A DNA stretch of 64,000 nucleotides from Ferrimonas aestuarii (GCF_005116665.1 NZ_SWCJ01000015.1:1-64000); one strand, 5' to 3'; shown: positions 21,364 to 30,492, counted from the stretch's first letter. The notes: generated by a model not told the origin, from the sequence alone. Made by a program: numbers and translations.

Positions 21364-22828
21364 TTCAATGACTCAGCGAGCCGTTCAAGAGGCGGTGGAG
21401 TGGGGGCTATCCAATGGCTTGGCGTTCAAGAGTTCCGCCGCCGTTGCGACCCAGGTGCCTTTCAGTTTTACCCCTAGTGTGATTGAGCAGGCTCGGTTTG
21501 AGCGCATTCGTCATAGTTCGCCGGTGCTGGCCAAACTTATCCACGCCATCTCGGAAGATACCGCGTTTTTGATTCAGGCCATTGAGCCGGTTGCCGATGG
21601 AGACCCGTTTTTCAGAGCCTTGTTGGCAATGGAAAAACAACTTGCTGATGCCCCTAGATTGCCGGTATTGATGATGCGGTCCGATTTTATGGATGACCAA
21701 GTTCGTGGGCCGCAATTAATTGAGTTTAATGGCATTGCGGCGGGAATGGGGCCATTTGGGCAGCGGATTCATCAGCTGCATCAGTATCTATCGCAACAGT
21801 GGTCAGAAGCCTTTGGTGACTGGTTGAGTGCGCATCAAGGGCCGTTAGTGGCCAATCGGGCGATTACCGGTTTGGCTGACGGCATTGCCTTGGCAAGTCA
21901 TCAGATAAAGCGAGAGCATGCCGATGAAGGGCCGGTTCGCTTTCTAATGGTGGTGCAAGAGAACGAAGATAACGTCTATGACCAGCACTTACTGGAGCAG
22001 GCACTGCATCGCCGCGGCATTCAATCCGTGCGCCGCAGTTTTGATGACCTTAGCCATGCGTTATCGACGGGAGCTGGACAACGGTTGATGTTGGATGGGG
22101 TTGGTAGCATCGATTTTGTGTACTTAAGAGCGGGATATCAGTATCAAGATTACGTTTCCCCTAGCGACAGTGAACAGGATTGCTGCGAAAAGCTGGCGCT
22201 AACCAGAATGCAGATTGAGCGTCATCGAGTGGCCGTTAATGCCACGGTCAGTCAGCAGTTGGCGACCAGCAAACGTGTGCAAACCCTATTGGCAGCGATG
22301 CCTATCGACTGTTTTTCCCGCTTTGGTTTAGACATTGATGAGGCGAAATTGGTTAAAGCGGTCTTGGGGGATATTCGCCCGGTGACGCTTGCGAACATTA
22401 ACTGGTTTCAGGCTCAGCGAAGTAGCGATTGGGTGCTTAAAAACCAGAGAGAGGGCGGCGGTCACTGCTTATTCGATGAGGCGATCTTGCCTCGGTTGCA
22501 GTCACTGTCAGTAGCGGATTATCCGTCTTGGGCATTGATGCGGCGTATACAGCCGGTGCCGCGTCCGTCGGCGGCTCTGGTGGTGAGACAGGCACGCACT
22601 CAGGTGGTGGACGATCTGATCAGTGAGATTGGGATTTTTACGGTTCATGTGAATGGGGTGCCAGCCACGGAAGATAATGGGTACGCCGGCTACCTTATTC
22701 GCAGTAAATCCGCGAAGGCGACCGAAGGAGGGGTTCACAGCGGTGTGGGAGTTCTGGACTCTCTGGCATTTGCCTTGGAATCGGTGATGACTGAATCCAC
22801 GCAAACTGATGTCGATACCGACGCGTGA
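21356..22828 (+). CDS. Eukaryotic-type glutathione synthetase
   Basis: This 490-residue ATP-grasp enzyme would join gamma-glutamylcysteine and glycine. It matches the eukaryotic GSS family rather than bacterial GshB. Visible motifs are LIEFNGIAAGMG (substrate-binding ExN loop), VVQENEDNVYDQHLLE, a LDGVGSIDFVYLRAGY strand, ATSKRVQTLLA, WVLKNQREGGGHCLF (ATP-grasp glycine-rich loop), ISEIGIFTVHV, and the C-terminal GYLIRSKSAKATEGGVHSGVGVLDS. These correspond in order to human GSS motifs. The start at 21356 overlaps the yafJ stop by 8 bases, suggesting translational coupling; ATG 21368 is an alternative. It may replace or duplicate GshB, or make a related thiol. Confidence 0.88.
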   Translation: MSNSMTQRAVQEAVEWGLSNGLAFKSSAAVATQVPFSFTPSVIEQARFERIRHSSPVLAKLIHAISEDTAFLIQAIEPVADGDPFFRALLAMEKQLADAPRLPVLMMRSDFMDDQVRGPQLIEFNGIAAGMGPFGQRIHQLHQYLSQQWSEAFGDWLSAHQGPLVANRAITGLADGIALASHQIKREHADEGPVRFLMVVQENEDNVYDQHLLEQALHRRGIQSVRRSFDDLSHALSTGAGQRLMLDGVGSIDFVYLRAGYQYQDYVSPSDSEQDCCEKLALTRMQIERHRVAVNATVSQQLATSKRVQTLLAAMPIDCFSRFGLDIDEAKLVKAVLGDIRPVTLANINWFQAQRSSDWVLKNQREGGGHCLFDEAILPRLQSLSVADYPSWALMRRIQPVPRPSAALVVRQARTQVVDDLISEIGIFTVHVNGVPATEDNGYAGYLIRSKSAKATEGGVHSGVGVLDSLAFALESVMTESTQTDVDTDA

Positions 22829-22850
22829 TGAATGGTAGGGAATTGATTTC

Positions 22851-23579
22851 GTGATAGACATAGCGACGGTCGGCGCCCTTGGGGCTTTTGTGGGGGGCGT
22901 TGTGTCGTTTCTCTCTCCATGTTCGTTAATTTTGTTACCGGGGTACCTCTCTTTTATTGGCGGTCACAAACAACAGGGCGTTAGCCACAGCCGCCATTCC
23001 ATTGGTTACAGCTTGTGGTTTGTTGCTGGATTACTGAGTTTTTTCATTGCTCTCGGGGTTGGAGCCCGGTATCTGGCGCGGTTTATGTGGCACTACCAAA
23101 CGCAGTTTCAGGTGGGGGCTGGATTATTCATTGCCGGTTTTGGCCTGATGACGATGGTGTCCTATTGGCGCGGTAGACATCGTTCATGTAGAACCTGTGC
23201 GGGCACACCCAGTGCACGCCCTAAGAGCGCGGTGGCCTGCTTTGGTTTAGGCGCTGCGTTTGCGTTCGGGCGCTCTCCCTGCGCTGGCCCCATACTCAGT
23301 GCGATCATCGCCTATGGGGCGGTGGAGTCCAATGCCTTTATGGGCAACTTGATGTTGAGTTTGTATGCTGCGGGGTTTGTGGTTCCGTTTCTGCTGATGG
23401 CGTTTTACTTTGAGCGTTTACGTCGTTTTATCCCCAAACTAAGTCGCATCGGGCGCACGCTGATGCCTGTTTTCTCTGCCGTTTTGGTGGCATTTGGCAC
23501 TTTGATGGCATCGGGGACATTGCCTTGGCTCTCCTACCTGCTGTCTTTGCATTTTCCAAGCATTGTTCACCTTGGCTAA
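22851..23579 (+). CDS. CcdA/DsbD-like membrane thiol-disulfide transporter
   Basis: This 242-residue inner-membrane protein has six helices in two inverted halves. The conserved Cys of half one is in SFLSPCSLILLPGYLSF (about residue 24) and that of half two in FGRSPCAGPILSAI. These are the paired Cys that carry electrons across the membrane in CcdA and in DsbD's central domain. A Cys pair in the cytoplasmic loop (RSCRTCAG) is extra. The start is GTG. The gene is 22 bases after the glutathione synthetase gene, so it is probably in one operon with thiol metabolism. The exact partner (cytochrome c maturation or another periplasmic thioredoxin) is not shown. Confidence 0.87.
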   Translation: MIDIATVGALGAFVGGVVSFLSPCSLILLPGYLSFIGGHKQQGVSHSRHSIGYSLWFVAGLLSFFIALGVGARYLARFMWHYQTQFQVGAGLFIAGFGLMTMVSYWRGRHRSCRTCAGTPSARPKSAVACFGLGAAFAFGRSPCAGPILSAIIAYGAVESNAFMGNLMLSLYAAGFVVPFLLMAFYFERLRRFIPKLSRIGRTLMPVFSAVLVAFGTLMASGTLPWLSYLLSLHFPSIVHLG

Positions 23580-23593
23580 ATTGGGTGAACAAT
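23562..23593. terminator. Hairpin overlapping the ccdA-like stop codon
   Basis: ATTGTTCACC (23562-23571) and GGTGAACAAT (23584-23593) form a perfect 10-bp stem spanning the stop codon. There is no U-run right after it. Confidence 0.5.
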
Positions 23594-23914
23594 CGCCTTG
23601 ATTCTAATGATTAGTTGTACTTGATTGGGTTTTTAGTTTTCCATGCTTGCCTGATTGTAGTGATTTACTCTGCCGCTTATGCGCTGTCACGTCGGGTTTT
23701 TTGTCGCATCCCTTAATTATCACCCTCATATTCAGAGGATTGTCCGGCAAATTTTTTTGGGGAAAATTTTATTGAGGTAAATTGGCTTCGTTTTGACCAC
23801 TGGGCTCGATGAATCGAACCATTTGTAAACAACTTTGGTATGAATTTTGACTTATTTAAGCCGAGGTAAATGGTTCTTATGGGCGAAATATTTCACTGCG
23901 GTTAAAAGGTGTGG

Positions 23915-23928
23915 TTGATTTGCATCAA
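23915..23928. promoter_or_regulatory. FNR/EtrA box upstream of the TonB receptor gene
   Basis: TTGAT-TTGC-ATCAA is a perfect match to the FNR consensus TTGAT-N4-ATCAA. It lies 73-86 bases before the receptor ATG, in a 421-base intergenic region that is otherwise AT-rich and featureless apart from the site below. Confidence 0.75.
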
Positions 23929-23953
23929 ACTAAACAACATTGATATTGCAATT

Positions 23954-23972
23954 GTAAATAGGAGTGATTATC
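23954..23972. promoter_or_regulatory. Weak Fur-box-like sequence
   Basis: GTAAATAGGAGTGATTATC agrees with the 19-bp Fur consensus at about 12 positions and includes a good right half (TGATTATC). It sits 29-47 bases before the ATG, where a repressor of an iron-uptake receptor would act. Confidence 0.4.
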
Positions 23973-24000
23973 GTTCGCTCGAAATTTACATAGGATTACA

Positions 24001-26421
24001 ATGATGCAGTTTCGTTATTCAATCTTGGCGCTGGCGTGTACCGCTGCGCTGTCTCCCTCCTTGGCGATGGCTGAAGAATCTACCGCCGAGATGCCTGAGC
24101 GCATTACGGTTTACGGCCGTCAAAACCATGTGGTGATGAACTCGGGCCTTGCCACTAAGTCGGATATGTCTCTGATGGAAACACCTGCGGCGGTGGTCGT
24201 GGTTGATGAAGAGTTGATTCGAGCGCAGGGAGCCAATGATCTGCAAGAACTGATTCGTAACGTCAGTGGCTTGACTCAAGCTGGTAACAACTACGGCATT
24301 GGTGACAACCTGCAGATCCGAGGATTGGGTGCAAACTACACCTATGATGGCATGTACGGTGGTGCGGGTCTGGGGAACACCTTTAACCCGACTCGTTCAA
24401 TGACCAACGTCGAATCCGTAGAGGTGCTCAAGGGCCCTGCAACGGGTTTGTATGGCATGGGCAGTGCAGGTGGGGTGATTAACCTGATTGAGAAGAAGCC
24501 CGAGTTTGAGTCCAACCATGAGATTGATGTTGAGCTGGGTGCATGGGATACCTACTCGTTGGGTTTGGATTCTACCGGCGGCCTGAGCGATTCGTTGGCA
24601 TACCGTATTGTTGCTAAGTCAGCTCGAAGCGATGGCTTTCGAGACATCGGTACCGATCGGGATGAGATTTATGCCTCGTTGAAAAAACTGATTGGTGACG
24701 ATCAGGATTTGATGTTCTCCGTGGCTTACATCGATGATTCCATCGGCGTTGACTCCATCGGCCACCCAATTCGAATCTACAACGCCGCCTCTACCGGTGG
24801 TAAAGCGCCAGAAGATGTGACTTGGGAAGATCTGATTAACGATCCTAACGGTAAAGGGTTGCAGCTTACGGACGAGCAGCGCAAAGCGCTGGCTGAGTCA
24901 CTTTCCGCCGGTGATGGCGCCGAGCCTATGGATCTGGGCGACACCAGCTTGATGTCGCCAATGTCTCAGGACAATAAAGGCGAGGAGCTTCGCTTTAAGT
25001 TGACTCACAACATCCACTTCACGCCGAATCTGTTTTTGAATCAGCAGCTGCAATACCGTGACTATGACACCGGATTTGTGCGTCAAACTGGTGCTTATAA
25101 CTACGTGTACTGGAATCGCCGCGGCACCATCAACGCGGATCCTCGTGCGCCACTGGTGGAAGATGGGGTGATCTACCCGTATGCCGCTCGTCGTCAAGAG
25201 TACCGTAAAGTGGAAGCGGATGAGTCCTCTTGGCAGTACTTTGCGGACTTGCGTTACGATTTCACCCTAGGCGATCTAGATAACGAGATTTTGGTGAACG
25301 CCAACTACGAAGATCGCGAGATTCGCTTTAAACAGAACTCCATCTACGACGCCGACAAGGTGATTACCGATAAAGAGGGCAATCAGATCTATCAAGGTCA
25401 ATTGCCTTACATCTACGACATTCGCAATCCAAATTGGCCGACGGGCAATTTCGATGATTACGACCCTCTGATGACCCAAAACTACAATAAGAATGTCAGT
25501 GCCTGGGGCGTCGGAATTCAGCATGTGGCCTATTTTGATTGGGGATTGACCACACGTATTGGGGTGGCATTCAACGAGATTGAACAGCGCTATCAGCATC
25601 TTGGGGTTGACCCTCGCTACAGCTCAAGCCGAGCGGAGCCAAAGCCTGAAGAAGATACCAAAGATAATGGCACAACTTACAACCTTGGCTTGACTTACAT
25701 GCCAACGGATAACCTGTCTATCTTTGTTAACCACTCTAAGGGACGTACCGCCTACAGCATTTTGGGCAGTGTGTCCGGCGATGACAGCGACCGCAAAGAC
25801 GCCGAGTCGATCAGTAACGATCTGGGCATCCGCTATAAGGCGTTTGATGATCAGCTGTTGGCCTCTCTGGTGGTCTTTGAAACCTCGAGAACGAACCTGC
25901 GTTACACCCATCCACTGTGGGATGAAACCGACCCAATCGTTGACCAGTATGTTTACGATGGTGAGGAGGAGACCAAAGGGGTTGAGCTTGACGTCAATGC
26001 TCACATCAATGAGCAGTGGAAAGTCAACGTCAATGCCATGTATCAGGATGCTCGTGATAAGAAAGATCCCACCGGCAGCACCTATGATCAACCTCAGAAA
26101 GGGGTGCCAAAGGTTGCCGCTCGTGCTTGGGTAACCTATTCGTCAGATTGGTTTGCTCTGCCAAGTGTGATCGACTGGAGCCTGGGCGTAACCTATGAAG
26201 ATGAGCGCAGCACTCACTCGGCTTCTTTCGGCATTCCTGATGGCCACGTGCCCGCTTACACCAAGGTGGATTTAGGTGCCAGCTATGACATGGGCGATTG
26301 GAGACTGCAGGTGAACCTGAACAACGTCTTTGACGAAGAGTACTACGAAAAGGCGATGTTCCTTGGTGGTATGCCGGGTAAAGAGCGTAATCTGAGCCTG
26401 AACTTTGCCTACCGTCTGTAA
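24001..26421 (+). CDS. TonB-dependent siderophore receptor
   Basis: This 806-residue outer-membrane receptor has a signal peptide (about 1-24, ending LAMA) and a TonB box-like ERITVYG at about 34-40. The plug domain (about 55-165) reads ETPAAVVVVDEELI...LQIRGLG...SVEVLKGPATGLYGMGSAGGVINLI. A 22-strand barrel follows, ending LSLNFAYRL. The 'siderophore receptor' subfamily is indicated by VKGP-type and RG(F/L) plug motifs, typical of ferrichrome/catecholate receptors. No siderophore synthesis or ABC importer genes lie nearby. TAGGA precedes the ATG pair 24001/24004. It is probably induced by low iron and, given the FNR box, affected by oxygen. Confidence 0.92.
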   Translation: MMQFRYSILALACTAALSPSLAMAEESTAEMPERITVYGRQNHVVMNSGLATKSDMSLMETPAAVVVVDEELIRAQGANDLQELIRNVSGLTQAGNNYGIGDNLQIRGLGANYTYDGMYGGAGLGNTFNPTRSMTNVESVEVLKGPATGLYGMGSAGGVINLIEKKPEFESNHEIDVELGAWDTYSLGLDSTGGLSDSLAYRIVAKSARSDGFRDIGTDRDEIYASLKKLIGDDQDLMFSVAYIDDSIGVDSIGHPIRIYNAASTGGKAPEDVTWEDLINDPNGKGLQLTDEQRKALAESLSAGDGAEPMDLGDTSLMSPMSQDNKGEELRFKLTHNIHFTPNLFLNQQLQYRDYDTGFVRQTGAYNYVYWNRRGTINADPRAPLVEDGVIYPYAARRQEYRKVEADESSWQYFADLRYDFTLGDLDNEILVNANYEDREIRFKQNSIYDADKVITDKEGNQIYQGQLPYIYDIRNPNWPTGNFDDYDPLMTQNYNKNVSAWGVGIQHVAYFDWGLTTRIGVAFNEIEQRYQHLGVDPRYSSSRAEPKPEEDTKDNGTTYNLGLTYMPTDNLSIFVNHSKGRTAYSILGSVSGDDSDRKDAESISNDLGIRYKAFDDQLLASLVVFETSRTNLRYTHPLWDETDPIVDQYVYDGEEETKGVELDVNAHINEQWKVNVNAMYQDARDKKDPTGSTYDQPQKGVPKVAARAWVTYSSDWFALPSVIDWSLGVTYEDERSTHSASFGIPDGHVPAYTKVDLGASYDMGDWRLQVNLNNVFDEEYYEKAMFLGGMPGKERNLSLNFAYRL

Positions 26422-26437
26422 TGGATGAAACAGATAG

Positions 26438-26468
26438 AAAAAGGGTCGCGTTTGCGACCCTTTTTTTT
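26438..26468 (+). terminator. Rho-independent terminator of the TonB receptor gene
   Basis: GGGTCGC-GTTT-GCGACCC is followed by eight T-residues. The preceding A-run can serve the convergent gene. Confidence 0.93.
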
Positions 26469-26472
26469 CGGA

Positions 26473-29400
26473 TTACTGCTGCTGTTGCCAGTAGAGTACT
26501 TTGGCCCAGGCTAGGTATGGACGGTACCAGGTCAGTTGGCCATATTGGCGCAGGCTGTGTTGGTTCATCTGCAGGATGCGATCGTCCCAAGGCTGCAGCT
26601 CTGACCAGTCGTAACCGGTGGCAATTTGATCCCAGCGGCCGCTGATGCTGTTGCCCTCTACGTCGTAGCTGATGATGCCGCCTGCCTTAAACACTTTGTT
26701 GGTCAGTGTTTTCGCCAAACACTTCATCTCTGTGTCGTCAGTTAGGTAGCCTTCATGGTAAGCCGCCACCATAAAGCCAACGTCCAAGTGGGCGTGATTA
26801 ACGTCTTCCAGCTTGTTATTGCCCCCCACATCGTAGGCGTAGTTCCAGGTGCAGGTACCGTCGCTGTTGTAGATCATGTGATCGGTAAAGAAGCCAACGA
26901 TGTCGCTCACTTTGCGTTCAAAATCGTACACTCCACCTTGTGTCCATTTGTTTACGTACATGAGGGCGATGCCCATGGTCATGTCGTGGTTAAATGGCAT
27001 TGGGTTGGAGAACAGGCCCGAATCACCGTAGTCAGAATTCTTATAGTTCACATAGAAGTACGAGCCTTGGATCGCACTGTTCTTAGTGTTGCTGTAAGAG
27101 CTGTCATGGCTACGAATGATGCGCTCAGCTTTGGTCAAATAATCCATCGCTTTGGCGCTGTACTGGGTTTTACCTTCACTCAAGATGTAATCAGCGACGC
27201 GACTGATGGCATTTAGGATCTGACCATCACTCAGTACTTCGATGCGCCAGCCGTTATAGGGACGACGCCACCCTGGAGCGGCAGTACCGCGCTCGTTCAA
27301 GAACTTCTTTGGTGCCAGATCGTAAGGCTGAGCTTTAAGGTCGAGCTCGCCACGGGCCACACGGGCTTCGTCGGTGTAGTTAAACATATGGTCAATCAGT
27401 TCGACCGCATAGTCTAAGTACTTGTCATCCTGATAGGCTTTGGCCATCGTCAGGTAACTGCGAAGCCAGTAGTGACCTTCCCAGGCAAACTTTTTGGCAT
27501 CGTTACCGTCGGTACGATCCAGCAGTGGTCTGCCGTTTTTATAAGTACTCTCAAACTTCGAATCCCACTGGGCTTGGCTTGCCAAAATGGCCGTTGGGGC
27601 GCTGACGTTGGTGTCGATACTCACAAAATCATTGCTGCCGATGTTGTGCAATCGTGCAATGTCATTGTTCTGCTCGCTGGACTCGATAATCTGACCATTG
27701 GCGTTAAAGCTAAAGCTATGTACCTGGGCGTCATTGCCGTAATCGATGAGCGCCAGTGCCTGCAGCTTACCTTGGCTGTAACTGTTTTGATAACGCATCG
27801 CTTGGCTAAAGCTCACGGCATTGATGGCACTGTTTCGAATGGTCTGTTCGGTTTTGCCATCGGAGACGGTCAGCTCATCGTCGCCGACGCTAAACTCAAT
27901 GTAGCCGCGACCCGCAAAATCAAAGTTGCTGTCAAACTGTACCACAGAGCCATTGAAACGAGCGCTGGCCGAATTCGCAGTGACCGCAAAATAGCTATTG
28001 GCGTCGCTGACCACATAGGTGGTGGCGTTATCCGCCATCTGCTGCAGCCAAGCTACCACACGATAGTCGCCGCTGGCTTTCCAGCTATCAAAGCTTAGGT
28101 AGCCGCTGTTGCCATCAAAGGCAACGGCTCGAGCGTTGTCGCCCAGCAAGATGTCCACCTGTGGATCTGGGTCGGTGGGGTCAGTTGGCGGCTCAGGCTC
28201 TGTTGGTGGTTCAGGTTCAACCGGTGGCTCCGGTTCCTCAGGGCCGCTGTCATCAGGCGCATACACTTGATCCCACTGCTCTTGTGAGAAGTGCTCGGGA
28301 TCTGGATTGGTAATGCTGTGCAGCGTTTGTTGCCAGTCGCCGTCACTAAAGTTATTAAGCTCGCCATCATTACCGTTTACTTCCACCATCTCGCCGCTGT
28401 CTGAAAATGCATAGGAACGAGAGTTAGATGGATCGGCATAATCCATCAAAATCAGCGCTTGTAGTCCGCCCTCGGAGTAGCTGCCGTTGCGGCGATACAG
28501 CCAGTCGTAACTAACCTGCGTTGGGTTGATGCTGGCAGAGTTTACCGTAGCGGCCGTATTGCCATCGCTGGCGGTCATCTTGCCTTGCTCAACGGTGATC
28601 TCTAGGTACTTTGAGGCATTGAAATCAAATTTGCCCCAGATTCCCGGATAATCACCGCCCCATTGCCCCTGCACGTTGTTGTGGGTAAATCCTAAGAACT
28701 CGCCACTTTTGGAGGAGCTAATAAGGTGAGTGCGCGTGCCTGAGTTATCTTCAAGATCCGTTAGGTAAGCGATAACCTTGTACTTGCCCTTTGGCTGCCA
28801 GCTGGGGATCTGAGCGTAGTTGTTGCTGCCATCAAAGTAGGCCGCTTGATTACTTTGCGGCGTTGGCTCGACCGGCTGCTCGGGCTCTGTAGGTGGTTCA
28901 GGCTCTACAGGAGGCTCAGGATCCGTTACGTCACTGCCACCGAAAATGGCTTGCCACTGGGCATCGTCAAAGATGCTGCTGTCAGGATTGGTGATGGTGT
29001 GCACGCCTGCTTGGTAGTCACTGCTAGCTACATTGTGCAGGCTGTTATCGTTATTGCCGTTGACTTCAACCAGACCAATTTCACTATCGAATCCGTAGGC
29101 GCGAGAGTTAGTGGTGTCCGCCAGATCGGTTAAAACCAACGCTTGGAGCCCAACTTGAGAGTAATCATTACTACCACGGCGCATTAAATAGTCATAATGC
29201 ACAGAGCTTGGGTTGATGGCTGCGTCTTTGACGGTGTGGGTGGTGATGCCATCACTGATGGTCATCTGGCCGTTATCAACAATGATGTCGATATACTGGG
29301 TTTGATTAAAGGCAAATTTGCCGTAAACACCTGGGTACTCGCTGCCCCACTGACCTTGAACGGTGGTGTGAGTGAATGAGAGAAACTCCTTGCTTTGAGA

Positions 29401-30300
29401 GCAGCTTAGCAGGATGTTGCGAGCTCCGGCATCGGGATTCATATCCGTTAGGTAAGCTTGCAGTCGGAATTTGCCTTTGGCTTGCCACGGGGCGATCTGC
29501 CCATAGGCTTTGTCGCCACTGAACGTTACTGCGGTGGCGCTGCCGGTTTGTGGAGGCTCGGGTTCACCCGGCTCCTCACCGCTTCCGCCGTTAAATGCCG
29601 CATCCCACTGGGCGTCATCAAAGTGATCTGGAGCAGGGTTGACGATGGTGTGTGGCCCTTGTCGCCAGTCACTGCCGTCGACGTTAATGAGTGCATCCAC
29701 ATCGCTGTTGCCACCAACTTCCACCAGCCCGTGGGTTTGATCGAATGCAAACGCTTTTGAGTTAGCGGGATTGCCAAGGTCGATCAGAGCCAACCCTTGA
29801 ATTGCCCCTTGAGAGAAGTCGTTGCCACCACGGCGAAATAGCCACTGGTAGGCCGAGGCGGTTGGATCGATGGCGCCATTACTGATGCTGTGAGTGTTGT
29901 TGCCATCGCTGGCGGTTAGGCGGCCAAAATCGATCTCAAGTTCGATGTAGCGGCTTTGGGCAAAATCAAATTTGCCCCAGATGCCAGGATACTCATTGCC
30001 CCAGCGACCTTGAATGTTGTTGTGGGTAAATGAAAGAAACTCGTGACTGGATGCGTCACTGAGCAAAATGTTGCGGTTGCCACTGTTGCTGTCCAGTTCA
30101 GCCAGCCACGCAACAACCTTGAATTTACCGGTAGGGCGCCAAGTTGGGATCTCTGCATAGGCGTTCTGGCCGTTAAAATAGGCGGAATCGGTTGCCGTTG
30201 CTGCAGGGGTGTATTGAAGGAACAAGCCACTAAGTAGAATGGCCGCCGTGCGCTTTGCAAAATCCTTTTGCTTCAATGAAGGGTTATGCCGAATTGTCAT
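26473..30300 (-). CDS. Large secreted repeat protein, jelly-roll-like repeats plus C-terminal helical toroid
   Basis: This 1275-residue exported protein has a signal peptide (about residues 1-37). Four repeats of about 190-200 residues follow; the first three are close (AYAEIPTWRPTGKFKVVAWL..., FLSFTHNNIQGRWGNEYPGIWGKF, ...ITNPDPEHF) and the fourth is divergent. They are joined by Pro-Glu linkers (PEPPVEPEPPTEPEPP) and look like LamG/concanavalin-type carbohydrate-binding folds. The C-terminal 350 residues are helical with Trp/Tyr-rich turns (WEGHYWLRSYLTMAKAY, GWRRPYNGWRIEVLSDGQIL, NHAHLDVGFMVAAYHEGYL), like (alpha/alpha)6-toroid enzymes acting on acidic polysaccharides; activity unknown. 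ATG 30300 has GAGG upstream; the longer frame starts with TTG. A c-di-GMP riboswitch precedes it. Confidence 0.8.
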   Translation of the reverse strand: MTIRHNPSLKQKDFAKRTAAILLSGLFLQYTPAATATDSAYFNGQNAYAEIPTWRPTGKFKVVAWLAELDSNSGNRNILLSDASSHEFLSFTHNNIQGRWGNEYPGIWGKFDFAQSRYIELEIDFGRLTASDGNNTHSISNGAIDPTASAYQWLFRRGGNDFSQGAIQGLALIDLGNPANSKAFAFDQTHGLVEVGGNSDVDALINVDGSDWRQGPHTIVNPAPDHFDDAQWDAAFNGGSGEEPGEPEPPQTGSATAVTFSGDKAYGQIAPWQAKGKFRLQAYLTDMNPDAGARNILLSCSQSKEFLSFTHTTVQGQWGSEYPGVYGKFAFNQTQYIDIIVDNGQMTISDGITTHTVKDAAINPSSVHYDYLMRRGSNDYSQVGLQALVLTDLADTTNSRAYGFDSEIGLVEVNGNNDNSLHNVASSDYQAGVHTITNPDSSIFDDAQWQAIFGGSDVTDPEPPVEPEPPTEPEQPVEPTPQSNQAAYFDGSNNYAQIPSWQPKGKYKVIAYLTDLEDNSGTRTHLISSSKSGEFLGFTHNNVQGQWGGDYPGIWGKFDFNASKYLEITVEQGKMTASDGNTAATVNSASINPTQVSYDWLYRRNGSYSEGGLQALILMDYADPSNSRSYAFSDSGEMVEVNGNDGELNNFSDGDWQQTLHSITNPDPEHFSQEQWDQVYAPDDSGPEEPEPPVEPEPPTEPEPPTDPTDPDPQVDILLGDNARAVAFDGNSGYLSFDSWKASGDYRVVAWLQQMADNATTYVVSDANSYFAVTANSASARFNGSVVQFDSNFDFAGRGYIEFSVGDDELTVSDGKTEQTIRNSAINAVSFSQAMRYQNSYSQGKLQALALIDYGNDAQVHSFSFNANGQIIESSEQNNDIARLHNIGSNDFVSIDTNVSAPTAILASQAQWDSKFESTYKNGRPLLDRTDGNDAKKFAWEGHYWLRSYLTMAKAYQDDKYLDYAVELIDHMFNYTDEARVARGELDLKAQPYDLAPKKFLNERGTAAPGWRRPYNGWRIEVLSDGQILNAISRVADYILSEGKTQYSAKAMDYLTKAERIIRSHDSSYSNTKNSAIQGSYFYVNYKNSDYGDSGLFSNPMPFNHDMTMGIALMYVNKWTQGGVYDFERKVSDIVGFFTDHMIYNSDGTCTWNYAYDVGGNNKLEDVNHAHLDVGFMVAAYHEGYLTDDTEMKCLAKTLTNKVFKAGGIISYDVEGNSISGRWDQIATGYDWSELQPWDDRILQMNQHSLRQYGQLTWYRPYLAWAKVLYWQQQQ

Positions 30301-30384
30301 CAATTGCCTCAACTATTCGGCAGACAAAGAGATGACGGTAGGGCGTACTGGCTCTCTAACGGAGCTCGGTAATAATCGTCCAAC

Positions 30385-30492
30385 CATCGACATGAGGTAA
30401 TCCCGCTGTCATGGATCACAAGGTGATCTTTAGACCGGTGATATTGCGTCCTCAGCTTTCGCTGAGTTTGCCTTTGTCTGCTGTCGTGGATG
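30385..30492 (-). promoter_or_regulatory. c-di-GMP-I (GEMM) riboswitch
   Basis: Read on the minus strand from 30492: P1 CATCCACGACA, then AAAGGCAAACTCAGC, GAAA tetraloop, GCTGAGGACGCAA, CACCGGTCTAAAGA, then GACAGCGGGATTACC, and closing P1 TGTCGATG. These elements match the GEMM-I aptamer in order, including the GNRA loop hairpin with a perfect 6-bp stem and the conserved GGACGCAA joint. The 84-base stretch to the start codon should hold the expression platform; no clear U-run terminator is seen, so control may be on translation. The remainder of the 402-base gap up to 30702 is AT-rich with no other clear feature. Confidence 0.88.

Noticed and set aside
25624..26091. Long minus-strand frame within the TonB receptor gene
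   Set aside because: Shadow of a well-conserved receptor; no start signals or domain.
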